Below are positions 36,366-43,982 of a DNA stretch of 64,000 nt, piece by piece. The stretch's first letter is position 1, and every line of letters starts with the position of its first letter. The notes under the pieces were generated by a model. That model was not told the origin of the DNA, searched no databases, and saw only the letters and a program-made list of their open reading frames with translations. Source of the DNA: Haloarcula argentinensis DSM 12282 (lineage in GTDB: Archaea; Halobacteriota; Halobacteria; Halobacteriales; Haloarculaceae); the NCBI GenBank assembly GCA_000336895.1, contig AOLX01000026.1, positions 63,220 to 127,219 on the forward strand, read 5' to 3'. The position numbers and the translations under genes were made by a program.

Positions 36366-36974
36366 GTGGGACTATACGACCGATATCTCGCGACGCGCGT
36401 TCGGCGCAGCGACGCCGACCTGCCCGAGACGGTCGCGCTGGTGATTACGGAGCGGGATCTGCTTGGAGACGGTGCATACCGGACCTTGGAGCGATTTTTC
36501 GACTGGGCGGTCCAGTACGGCACCGATACCGTCGTCGTCTACGTGAGCGTTCTCGACGAGGAAGCGATTCCGACGCTGCAGCGCGAACTCGAAAGTGTCA
36601 CCGCGCCACGGGAGATAGCGGTCAGAGTACCGGACGACGAGACGACGGCTGATGCCCCGATTCAGATTTCAATCGGCCTCGGCGGACAGTCTGAGTTCGC
36701 AACGGCCGTCCAGAAACTGGCAGAAGATGTCGATGCGGGATCGCTCGACCCGAGCGACATCGACGAGGCCGCAGTAGAGGAACATCTCGTCTTCCCGGCC
36801 GACCCGGATCTGGTGATCAAAACCGGGGCCGAGCGGCTCTCGGATTTCATGATCTGGCAGTCCGTGTATTCGGAACTGTACTTCACAGACGTGAACTGGC
36901 AGAACTTCAGACTGCGGGATTACCTGCGGGCGTTACGGGATTACCAGGAGCGACAGCGTCGGTTCGGGCGGTAA
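36366..36974 (+). CDS. UppS-like cis-prenyltransferase homologue lacking the catalytic DGNRR motif
   Basis: 202 residues. The C-terminal half aligns well with undecaprenyl diphosphate synthase: DLVIKTGAERLSDFMIWQ and YSELYFTDVNWQNF, ending in RQRRFGR, i.e. the RxG motif (199-201) important for catalysis in cis-prenyltransferases. The N-terminal half has the fold (PETVALVIT, TDTVVVYVSV) but no DGNRRWA and no GH-G diphosphate loop, so it is probably not catalytic alone. The neighbour on the other strand has DGNRR but no RxG. It may be the partner subunit of a two-part enzyme, as NgBR/Nus1 is in eukaryotes. GTG 36366 is chosen; GTG 36330 is possible. Confidence 0.78.
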   Translation: MGLYDRYLATRVRRSDADLPETVALVITERDLLGDGAYRTLERFFDWAVQYGTDTVVVYVSVLDEEAIPTLQRELESVTAPREIAVRVPDDETTADAPIQISIGLGGQSEFATAVQKLAEDVDAGSLDPSDIDEAAVEEHLVFPADPDLVIKTGAERLSDFMIWQSVYSELYFTDVNWQNFRLRDYLRALRDYQERQRRFGR

Positions 36975-37910
36975 TCAGTCCGCGAGATCGTACTCCTCGT
37001 CGAGTTGCTCGCGTTCGGTACTCGGGAGCGCGTCCCGGAACCGTCCGAGCATCCGTTTAGCCGTCGGGAGTTCCGACTGCTCGATAGCACGAACCAGTGC
37101 GAGCGAGCGCTCAGCACGGGTCGTCCGCCAGGACTGCTCGCGGTTCTGGTACGTCCGGATCGCTCGCAGGAAGTCGACTTTCCGGAACTCGGGCCAGTAG
37201 GGGGTACAGAAGAACGTGGCGGCCTCGTTGCCGTTGGCGTGCCACGGCAGGAAGTTCGAGGTCCGCTCGTCGCCGCCGGTCCGGACGATGAGGTCGACAT
37301 CGCGGGTCGGCCCCTCGTACAGTCGCTCCTCAATGGCTTCCGCGGAGACATCCGTCGGGTCAAGCGTCCCGGCCTCGACGGCAGTGGCGACGTCGCGAGC
37401 CGCACCGAGCAGTTCGGCCCGGCCGCCGTAGGCCAGCGCGATGTTGAGGTTGAGCTGATCGTACTGGGCGGTTCGCTCTTCAGCGTAGTCGATAGCGTCT
37501 CGGACCCGCTCGGGCAGCATCTCCGTCTCGCCGATGGCGCGGATACACACGCTGGCCTCGTGGACCCGTTCGGCGTCGGCAAAGGTCCGGAGCTTCCGTT
37601 CGACGAGGTCGAAGATGTGTTCGCGTTCCTCGGGGTCGCGGTCGAAGTTCTCCGTCGAGAACGTGTACAGCGTCACCTCACGAACGCCGAGTTCGTCGCA
37701 CCAGTTCAACAGCGCCTCCGTCGTTTGGGCCCCTTCCCTGTGGCCCTCCTGCTTTTTCGCGCCCTGCTTTTCAGCGTATCTTCGGTTCCCATCCATAATG
37801 ACGGCGACGTGGTCGGGCGTCCCTGACAGTTCCCACTGGAGCAATCGCTCGTAGGCCGCATATCCCAGTCGCTTCCCCCTCGATAGCATCGTTGTGTACA
37901 TTTCAACCAC
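36975..37910 (-). CDS. uppS: Cis-prenyltransferase (UppS/dolichyl diphosphate synthase family)
   Basis: 311 residues. It makes long-chain cis-polyprenyl diphosphate, the precursor of dolichol used for N-glycosylation. The catalytic MDGNRRYA has Asp40; GHREGAQTTEALLNWC, TLYTFSTENFDR and DLIVRTGGDERTSNFLPWH follow in order. After FLRAIRTYQNREQ, where bacterial enzymes have RERRFGG, it reads SWRTTRAER, so the C-terminal RxG motif is missing and an extra ~45-residue tail is present. Its stop abuts that of the convergent paralogue. The start could also be ATG 37901. Confidence 0.88.
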   Translation of the reverse strand: MVEMYTTMLSRGKRLGYAAYERLLQWELSGTPDHVAVIMDGNRRYAEKQGAKKQEGHREGAQTTEALLNWCDELGVREVTLYTFSTENFDRDPEEREHIFDLVERKLRTFADAERVHEASVCIRAIGETEMLPERVRDAIDYAEERTAQYDQLNLNIALAYGGRAELLGAARDVATAVEAGTLDPTDVSAEAIEERLYEGPTRDVDLIVRTGGDERTSNFLPWHANGNEAATFFCTPYWPEFRKVDFLRAIRTYQNREQSWRTTRAERSLALVRAIEQSELPTAKRMLGRFRDALPSTEREQLDEEYDLAD

Positions 37911-38016
37911 TCAATAAGGGCTTTGTGGAAGGGATCGGGTACAGTTATTTCCTCCCTAATCTATCGAAATATATGCGCATAGTTTTAATATACCCCGGCT
38001 TAACGTTCAAATTGCA

Positions 38017-38211
38017 ATGGCGACCGGTACGGTAGACTTCTTCAACGACACAGGCGGTTACGGTTTCATCGATACCGAAGACTCCGACGAGGACGTCTTC
38101 TTCCACATGGAGGACATCGACGGTCCTGACCTCGAGGAGGGGCAAGAAGTGGAATTCGAGATCGAGCAGGCCGACAAAGGCCCGCGCGCGAAAAACCTCA
38201 CGCGGCTGTAA
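38017..38211 (+). CDS. cspA: Cold shock domain protein, first of a tandem pair
   Basis: 64-residue OB-fold nucleic-acid chaperone. RNP1 appears as GGYGFID and RNP2 as DVFFHM, giving the aromatic surface for single-stranded RNA or DNA. A TTTTAATATA box at 37984-37993 precedes the start by about 25-33 bases. The next gene, 57 of 64 residues identical, begins 2 bases after the stop, so both are probably on one transcript. It is shorter and more acidic than E. coli CspA (70 residues). Confidence 0.94.
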   Translation: MATGTVDFFNDTGGYGFIDTEDSDEDVFFHMEDIDGPDLEEGQEVEFEIEQADKGPRAKNLTRL

Positions 38212-38213
38212 CC

Positions 38214-38408
38214 ATGGCGACAGGCACTGTCGACTTCTTCAACGATACGGGTGGCTACGGTTTCATCGAAACCGACGATGCCGACGAAGACGTGTTCTTC
38301 CACATGGAAGACGTCGGCGGCCCGGACTTAGAAGAAGGACAAGAAGTCGAATTCGACATCGAACAGGCAGACAAAGGCCCGCGGGCGAAGAACCTCGAGC
38401 GACTGTAA
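38214..38408 (+). CDS. cspA: Cold shock domain protein, second of a tandem pair
   Basis: 64 residues, differing from the first copy at only seven places (for example Ile34/Val, Asp35/Gly, Thr62/Glu). The DNA-binding motifs GGYGFIE and DVFFHM are unchanged. It follows 2 bases after the first stop with no promoter of its own. A short hairpin plus T-run 38408-38427 follows as a likely terminator. Confidence 0.94.
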   Translation: MATGTVDFFNDTGGYGFIETDDADEDVFFHMEDVGGPDLEEGQEVEFDIEQADKGPRAKNLERL

Positions 38409-38427
38409 GCGAGAACGACTCGCTTTT
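38408..38427 (+). terminator. Hairpin and T-run after the tandem csp genes
   Basis: AGCGAG (38408-38413), loop AACGA, CTCGCT (38419-38424) then TTT form a 6-bp stem followed by a T-run. Archaeal termination depends mainly on the T-run, so the site is suggestive rather than certain. Confidence 0.5.
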
Positions 38428-38581
38428 CAACAGGTTCGCTACTGACCGAGCGGCGCGACTCGGCAGCGCGTGGGTTCCCACCGCTGTGGCCGCGCCGTCT
38501 CTCGATCCGAATATCTTCGGGTAGACCGATCAGCGCTCCGAATCCGAAGTGTCTTAGGGACAGCAACACCGACCGCAAGGT

Positions 38582-38992
38582 ATGAGCGAGGCCGACGCAC
38601 TCGACGATGACCTTTACCGCCGGACCAAGCAACTGCTCGAACCGGGCGAGATTCAGCTCAACGGCGCTGTCGTCCACACGGAGTACGACGGCAGCGACGA
38701 GATCGAGATGATGCAGGCCACCATCGAGGTCGGCGAACTCATCGCCGAGGGCACGGGCTTGGACCCGACCGACACGTACGTCTACTCCGGCAGCGATGAT
38801 CCGGAATTCGCGTCGAACCAGCACCAGGGCCTCACGCTGGACGGCGAGGAGTTCGTCTGGGAGTGCCAGCAGCTCCTACGCAACGGCTCCTTCGATCTGG
38901 TGTTCTACTACGAGGCGAGCGCCGACCACGATGGGATTCTCGAAGCGATCGAGGACGCTGGCTACGCGGTCACCGGCGTCGAAGGCGAGTAA
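38582..38992 (+). CDS. Conserved haloarchaeal protein (DUF5778-like)
   Basis: 136 residues, very acidic and soluble, with no signal peptide. It contains LYRRTKQLLEPGEIQLNGAV and EFVWECQQLLRNGSFDLVFY, stretches I associate with DUF5778, an archaeal family of unknown function. It is convergent with the zinc-ribbon membrane protein gene, 5 bases apart. Confidence 0.7.
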   Translation: MSEADALDDDLYRRTKQLLEPGEIQLNGAVVHTEYDGSDEIEMMQATIEVGELIAEGTGLDPTDTYVYSGSDDPEFASNQHQGLTLDGEEFVWECQQLLRNGSFDLVFYYEASADHDGILEAIEDAGYAVTGVEGE

Positions 38993-38997
38993 ACGCG

Positions 38998-39288
38998 TCA
39001 GTCGCTAGCCGACAACCGTTCTTGACAGTTGTGACAGTAGGTGTAATCGGGGCCGTTCGCCGCGCCACAAATACGGCAGTCCGTGGCCTCGACGGCGGCC
39101 TGTTCGAAGTAGGCGTTGAGCTGGCCGGTGTCGCGGCCATTGCGTCGGCCGCTGAACTGCTCGACGAGCGTGTCATGAGCGGCGTAATCCATGAGCCGGA
39201 ACATCAGCACGAACCACAGCGGCACCCCTACCAGGACGAACAGGTAGACCAGCAGCCGGACTGTCAGTTCGGCTGTCGAAATCTGCAC
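38998..39288 (-). CDS. Small membrane protein with C-terminal zinc ribbon
   Basis: 96 residues. One or two membrane helices lie at about 8-32 (LTVRLLVYLFVLVGVPLWFV). The C-terminus is a rubredoxin-like zinc ribbon with two CxxC pairs (DCRICGAANG and YCHNCQERL), so it probably faces the cytoplasm. The haloarchaeal family is of unknown function. It is divergent from the siroheme decarboxylase gene. Confidence 0.8.
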   Translation of the reverse strand: MQISTAELTVRLLVYLFVLVGVPLWFVLMFRLMDYAAHDTLVEQFSGRRNGRDTGQLNAYFEQAAVEATDCRICGAANGPDYTYCHNCQERLSASD

Positions 39289-39389
39289 GTGTACGGTTGG
39301 GACGTGAGCGGCTAAAACGCTCCGACGACCCGGATACTGGTACCGGCTATCCCGGACTGCTTTTATTCGCAGAACCCCCAGCTTTCCGT

Positions 39390-40445
39390 ATGAGCGAAGA
39401 CCTCGGGACGGTAGACCGGGCGGTGTTGAACGCCTTCCAGGGCGGCTTCCCGGTCGTCGAACGGCCGTTCGAGCCGGCCGCGGCGGCCCTCGCCGACCAC
39501 GGCGTCGACATCGACGCGGACGAGCTGCTAACGCGCGTACAGGACCTCGACGACGCGGGCGTGCTCACGCGGTTCGGGGCACTCATCAACGCCGAAGCGA
39601 TCGGCGGCACTGCCACGCTCGTCGCAACCCACGCCCCCGAGGACAGCTACGACGAACACGCCGAGATGATAAACGCGTACCCGGAGGTCGCGCACAATTA
39701 CGAGCGCGAACATCCGCATCTGAACATGTGGTTCGTTCTCTCGGTGGCCGAGGAAGGACGGGTCGAGGAGGTTCTGGCCGAAATCGAGGCCGAAACTGGC
39801 GAGGAGACGTACAACCTCCCGAAACAGCAGGAGTTTCACGTCGGCGCGAAGTTCCCCGTTGAGGGGCCACAGACGCAGGATATCGACTGCTCGGATCTGG
39901 GACCGGACGTAACACCGACGGATAGCCAGTCCCTGACCGCCGACGAACTGGACCTCGTGCTGGAAATCCAAGACGGTCTCCCGGTCACTGCCACACCGTA
40001 CGCCGACGTGGCCGACGAAATCGACGCTGACGTTGATTGGGTACTGGAGACGATCAAGCGCTTCAACGCGGAGGGGAAAGTCCGCCGCGTCGGCGTCATC
40101 CCGAACCACTACGCGTTGGGCTACAGCGAGAACGGGATGACCGTCTGGGACGTGCCCGACGAGGTCATCGACGAGGTCGGCCCGGCCATCGCCGAGTTCG
40201 ACTTCGTAACCCACTGTTACGAGCGGCCCCGTCACGACGGTGTCTGGCCGTACAACTTCTTCGCGATGACCCACGGGCGAAGCGAAGCGGAGAGTCAAGA
40301 GCGCATCCAGCAAGTCCGCGACCGGATGGCCGACCACTGGGACGTGTCCGAGGACGACTGGGACACGCTGTTCTCGACGCGCATCCTGAAGAAGACAGGT
40401 ATCAGACTGGACGAACGAGCGCGGCAGAACACAGAGACGGCGTGA
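39390..40445 (+). CDS. Siroheme decarboxylase, fused AhbA/AhbB (NirDL type)
   Basis: 351 residues made of two Lrp/AsnC-like halves, about 1-165 and 175-345. Each has a winged helix (ADELLTRVQDLDDAGVLTRF, then VDWVLETIKRFNAEGKVRRV) and a RAM-like part with conserved His/Tyr (AHNYEREHPHLNMW; VTHCYERPRHDGVWPYN). In the alternative heme route, AhbA and AhbB decarboxylate siroheme to didecarboxysiroheme; here they are fused. TTTTATTC lies about 27 bases before ATG 39390. The next genes, precorrin-2 dehydrogenase and hemA, confirm the tetrapyrrole context. Confidence 0.88.
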   Translation: MSEDLGTVDRAVLNAFQGGFPVVERPFEPAAAALADHGVDIDADELLTRVQDLDDAGVLTRFGALINAEAIGGTATLVATHAPEDSYDEHAEMINAYPEVAHNYEREHPHLNMWFVLSVAEEGRVEEVLAEIEAETGEETYNLPKQQEFHVGAKFPVEGPQTQDIDCSDLGPDVTPTDSQSLTADELDLVLEIQDGLPVTATPYADVADEIDADVDWVLETIKRFNAEGKVRRVGVIPNHYALGYSENGMTVWDVPDEVIDEVGPAIAEFDFVTHCYERPRHDGVWPYNFFAMTHGRSEAESQERIQQVRDRMADHWDVSEDDWDTLFSTRILKKTGIRLDERARQNTETA

Positions 40446-40485
40446 CCGAACCGATGCAGTGGCTCCTGGCGGGAGGCGGTTGCCG

Positions 40486-41133
40486 ATGATTCCGCTTATG
40501 CACGATTTCGAGGGCGAGACAGTACTCGTCGTCGGTGGCGGTCCAGTCGGTGCGCGCAAGGCCCGAACGTTCGCCGCGGAAGCGAGCGTCGTCGTCCTCA
40601 GCCCCGAGTTCGGCGACCGGACGTTCGCTGACGCCGAAAAGGTCCGGGCCGCACCGGCCCCCGAGGACGCCACGGAGTGGGTCGAGCGGACCGACCCGGC
40701 GCTGGTCGTCGCCGCGACGGACGACTCCGACCTGAACGACGCCTTCAGCACAGCCGCTGAGGAGCACGGCGCGCTCGTCAACCGCGCCGACGACCACGGC
40801 GACCAGTCGTTTGGCAACGTCGTCGTGCCGGCCACTGTACGGGACGACCCGGTGACGCTCGCGATTGCGACCGGCGGGCGCGCGCCGGCGCTATCGAAAC
40901 ACCTTCGCGAGCGGTTCGAAGACGAGTTCGGAAACGCTGGTCTGATGGCTGAGGTCGTCGGCGACCTCCGTGAGGACCTGCGCGACCGGGGGGTCCCGGC
41001 GGCCGAACGGCGCGACGCCGTCAGGTTCGTTGTCAGGTCACGGGAAGTTTGGAAGGCTTTAGATAGTGGCAGGTACAAGGGAGAGCAAGTAGCTAGAGAC
41101 GTGATCGGAGAGTTACCTGGTGATCAAACGTGA
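40486..41133 (+). CDS. Precorrin-2 dehydrogenase/ferrochelatase family (SirC/CysG N-terminal type)
   Basis: 215 residues. It oxidises precorrin-2 to sirohydrochlorin on the way to siroheme. The NAD site is VLVVGGGPVGARKA (about 14-27), then LVVAATDDSDLN and GNVVVPATVRDDPVTLAIAT, ending with a small helical region (GRAPALSKHLRERFE). ATG 40486 is preferred over GTG 40459 because GGGAGGCGG at 40471-40479 lies at ribosome-site distance. Its TGA overlaps the hemA GTG. Confidence 0.9.
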   Translation: MIPLMHDFEGETVLVVGGGPVGARKARTFAAEASVVVLSPEFGDRTFADAEKVRAAPAPEDATEWVERTDPALVVAATDDSDLNDAFSTAAEEHGALVNRADDHGDQSFGNVVVPATVRDDPVTLAIATGGRAPALSKHLRERFEDEFGNAGLMAEVVGDLREDLRDRGVPAAERRDAVRFVVRSREVWKALDSGRYKGEQVARDVIGELPGDQT

Positions 41134-42476
41134 GAGGGGACACTGGTGCAATCGTTGGGGTCTGTATCTCCCATGAGCGCGCAAGCGTCGACCAATTAGA
41201 GACCGCTGCGGCGGACAGCGAGCGCCACGCCGTCGAATCCCTGCTCGCCAACCCAGAGGTCGAAGAGGCGATTGCGCTGCAGACGTGCAACCGTACCGAA
41301 GGGTACGTCGTCGTCTCTGATCACGAGGACGGGCTTGACGCGCTCGAACTGTTCACCCGTGCCGTGCCCGATGACGTCGTCGTCGAGATGGGTCACGAGG
41401 AGAGCCTCCGTCACTTGCTCCGAGTAGCCGCCGGGCTCGAATCGATTGTGCTGGGCGAGGACCAGATCCTCGGCCAGCTCCGGACCGCCTACGAGACCGC
41501 CCGCGGCGTTGGCGGCATCGGACCGATGCTGGAAGACGGTGTCACGAAGGCGATTCACGTCGGCGAGCGCGCCCGCACGGAGACGAAAATCAACGAGGGC
41601 GTCGTCTCGATTGCCTCCGCCGCGGTTCGCCTTCTCAAACAGGAGAGTTCGCTAGCGGATGGGACAGCGCTCGTTGTCGGGGCCGGCGAGATGGGCCAAC
41701 TCGCTGCGGAGGCGCTCAGCGAGGAAGTCGACCGGCTGCTCGTGGCCAACCGGACGGTCCCACACGCGGAGCACATCGCTGAATCGGTCGATATCGACGC
41801 CAGCGCACTCGCACTCGACGGTATCGAAGCCGCCGTCTCCGAGGCCAGTGCCGTCATTTCGGCAACGGGAAGCGGCGATCAGGTGTTCGATATCGGGACC
41901 TTCAGCGATTCCGGCGACGTATCCATTGTCGATATTGCCCAACCGCGTGATGTCCCGGCGGGCGCGGACCGCCTCCCGTCGGTGACGGTGTACGATCTCG
42001 ATGCGCTGGAGTCGGTGACCGCCGAAACACGGAACAAGCGCCAGAAAGCCGCCGAGGCGGTCGAGCGCATCGTCGACGAGGAGTTCGACCGCCTGCTCAC
42101 GCAGTACAAGCGCAAACGCGCAGACAGAGTTATTTCGACGATGTACGAGAGCGCCGAACAGGTCAAGGCGGCAGAAATAAACAGCGCACTTTCGGCAGCT
42201 GACTTCGACGATGAGCAGGCGGAGGTCGTCGAAGCAATGGCCGACGCCATCGTCTCGCAGATCCTCGCCGCGCCAACCAAGAGCCTGCGCGACGCCGCGG
42301 AGGAGGACGACTGGTCGACGATCCATACGGCGCTCCAGTTGTTCGATCCGGACTTCGGCGGCCCGGATCAGGCCACGCCGCCCGAGTTCACCCAGGGTAT
42401 GTCGGTCGACGACATCCCCGACGGCATGCGCGACGAGATCCCGAACGCGATGCTCGACCGACTCTCTGACGACTGA
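41130..42476 (+). CDS. hemA: Glutamyl-tRNA reductase
   Basis: First committed step of tetrapyrrole synthesis: it reduces glutamyl-tRNA to glutamate-1-semialdehyde. 448 residues. The nucleophile is Cys53 (QTCNRTEGYV), GEDQILGQLRTAYE is the family signature, and the NADPH site is LVVGAGEMGQLAAEAL. A C-terminal dimer domain follows, then an acidic extension of about 60 residues. It starts with GTG 41130, overlapping the upstream stop by 4 bases. With the two genes before it, this forms a siroheme-dependent heme cluster. Confidence 0.96.
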   Translation: MRGDTGAIVGVCISHERASVDQLETAAADSERHAVESLLANPEVEEAIALQTCNRTEGYVVVSDHEDGLDALELFTRAVPDDVVVEMGHEESLRHLLRVAAGLESIVLGEDQILGQLRTAYETARGVGGIGPMLEDGVTKAIHVGERARTETKINEGVVSIASAAVRLLKQESSLADGTALVVGAGEMGQLAAEALSEEVDRLLVANRTVPHAEHIAESVDIDASALALDGIEAAVSEASAVISATGSGDQVFDIGTFSDSGDVSIVDIAQPRDVPAGADRLPSVTVYDLDALESVTAETRNKRQKAAEAVERIVDEEFDRLLTQYKRKRADRVISTMYESAEQVKAAEINSALSAADFDDEQAEVVEAMADAIVSQILAAPTKSLRDAAEEDDWSTIHTALQLFDPDFGGPDQATPPEFTQGMSVDDIPDGMRDEIPNAMLDRLSDD

Positions 42477-42517
42477 CCACGCCCACCTTTTTGCCCACGC
42501 CGCCCGACGTAGCCGAT

Positions 42518-42796
42518 ATGGCAGACTTGCTCTCTGACGACGAGATTAGCGACCGACTACCCGAGCAATGGACCCGCGAGGGCGACGAAATCGTCCGCGC
42601 CTTCGAGTTCGACGGCTATCTGGACGCGTCGGGCTTTCTGAGCGCCGCAGCCGGTCTCGCCGAGGACGCGTGGCATCACCCGGAGATGACAATTCGCTGG
42701 GGTGAGGTCGAAGTTCGACTCACGACCCACGACGCCGGCGGCATCACGGAAAACGACATCGACCTCGCCGAGCGGCTGAACGGCATCCACGACTGA
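42518..42796 (+). CDS. Pterin-4a-carbinolamine dehydratase
   Basis: 92 residues, PCD/DCoH family. The active-site pattern is HHPEMTIRWGEVEVRLTTHD (two His, then His), followed by GGITENDIDLAERLNGI. It recycles 4a-hydroxypterin; in archaea it may serve pterin or molybdopterin metabolism. CCTTTTTGCC lies about 28 bases before ATG 42518, so the gene is probably transcribed separately from hemA. Confidence 0.92.
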   Translation: MADLLSDDEISDRLPEQWTREGDEIVRAFEFDGYLDASGFLSAAAGLAEDAWHHPEMTIRWGEVEVRLTTHDAGGITENDIDLAERLNGIHD

Positions 42797-42806
42797 CGGT
42801 GTAACC

Positions 42807-43226
42807 GTGGACACGACCGACGGACTCGCGTCGCTCCAGCCGACTGACCCCGACGGCGCGACCGTACAGTATGTTTTCCGGGTAGAAATTCGACTGGAGC
42901 CGGACGCAGATGGGCTGTGGACCGACCCTGACCGCTTCGAGACGACGCTGTACCGGACGGCTGACGACCCGGGCAAAAGCGGCTGGCTGTTCTTCTGGGA
43001 CACGCTCTGGCGGGGCGAACTCGCTGACGAACCGCACTTCCGTCGGCTCGTCGAGGATGAACTCGGCTGTCCAGTCATCTCGGCGTCGTTCAGTGAACTC
43101 CGGACCGACGAGGCGTATCTGGATTCGCTGAAAGCCGAAATTGCCGACGATCTGGCTCTGTTCAACGCTGACTCGGTCAGCGAGGTGCTCACCAAGTATC
43201 TCGGAAGTTCGATACGGGTGACATAA
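42807..43226 (+). CDS. LWR-salt family protein
   Basis: 139 residues. It carries the invariant WDTLWRGELADEPHFRRLVE segment after which this haloarchaeal family is named, with VQYVFRVEIRLEPD near the start. No catalytic motif is seen. The GTG start at 42807 lies 10 bases after the pterin dehydratase stop, so the two are probably cotranscribed. Function unknown. Confidence 0.78.
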   Translation: MDTTDGLASLQPTDPDGATVQYVFRVEIRLEPDADGLWTDPDRFETTLYRTADDPGKSGWLFFWDTLWRGELADEPHFRRLVEDELGCPVISASFSELRTDEAYLDSLKAEIADDLALFNADSVSEVLTKYLGSSIRVT

Positions 43227-43334
43227 GCAGAGCCGCTGCTGTGTAGTCAGTGACTACAGGTGTGTTATACACCTCAAAACTGACAGTAGGGCCCGAAAGA
43301 CTATATTCGAAAATCTCCAATAAATCTACCTCTC

Positions 43335-43982
43335 ATGACCACCGACTACGACTTCTGGCTGTTCGACCTCGACGGGACGCTCGTCGACATCGAGCCAGCG
43401 TACCCCCGGAAGGTAATGGGCGCCGTCGGCGACCGCCTCGGCGTCGAGTTCACCGACCGGGAACGGGATGCACTCTGGTACGGATTCGGTGGGACACGGT
43501 CGCGGACGCTTCGAGAACGCGGCATCGACCAGCAGGAGTTCTGGCGGCTGTTTCATGAGGAGGAAGACCCCCTCGCCCGGGCCGAGGCGACGTACCTCTA
43601 CGACGACGCCGAGACGTTTCTCGCCACCCTCGACACACCGGTCGGACTGGTCACACACTGCCAACAGTACCTCACCGAGCCGGTGCTCGACCATCTTGAC
43701 ATCGCCGACTGGTTCGAGACGGTCGTCTGCTGTGACGACGACATCGGCTGGAAGCCCGACCCGAAGCCGGTCGAACTGGCGATGCGGGAGATGGATGTCT
43801 GGTACAACGGCCACAGCGGCGTGCTGGCGGGAGATAATCCGTCAGACATCGGCGCGGCGTGGAACGCGGGCCTCGATGGCGTCCACGTCGGCCGGCGGTC
43901 CCCGGCAGAGACAGGTCGGTGCGTGCGTGGTGACAAACGCGTCGCTACGTTACTCGACCTGGCGTCGTCTCAGGGCAGGTAG
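43335..43982 (+). CDS. HAD-superfamily hydrolase (phosphatase)
   Basis: 215 residues. Motif I is FDLDGTLVD (nucleophile Asp11 region), motif II is VGLVTHCQ, motif III is the Lys in GWKPDPKPVE and motif IV is AGDNPSDIGAAWNAG. A helical cap lies between motifs I and II, as in phosphoglycolate phosphatase-like enzymes. The substrate is unknown. It is convergent with the MoeA-like gene and overlaps its 3' end by 13 bases. Confidence 0.9.
   Translation: MTTDYDFWLFDLDGTLVDIEPAYPRKVMGAVGDRLGVEFTDRERDALWYGFGGTRSRTLRERGIDQQEFWRLFHEEEDPLARAEATYLYDDAETFLATLDTPVGLVTHCQQYLTEPVLDHLDIADWFETVVCCDDDIGWKPDPKPVELAMREMDVWYNGHSGVLAGDNPSDIGAAWNAGLDGVHVGRRSPAETGRCVRGDKRVATLLDLASSQGR

Noticed and set aside
39528..41078. 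516-codon open frame on the minus strand
   Set aside because: It is opposite the siroheme decarboxylase and precorrin-2 dehydrogenase genes, both of which have convincing motifs. The antisense product has no recognisable domain.
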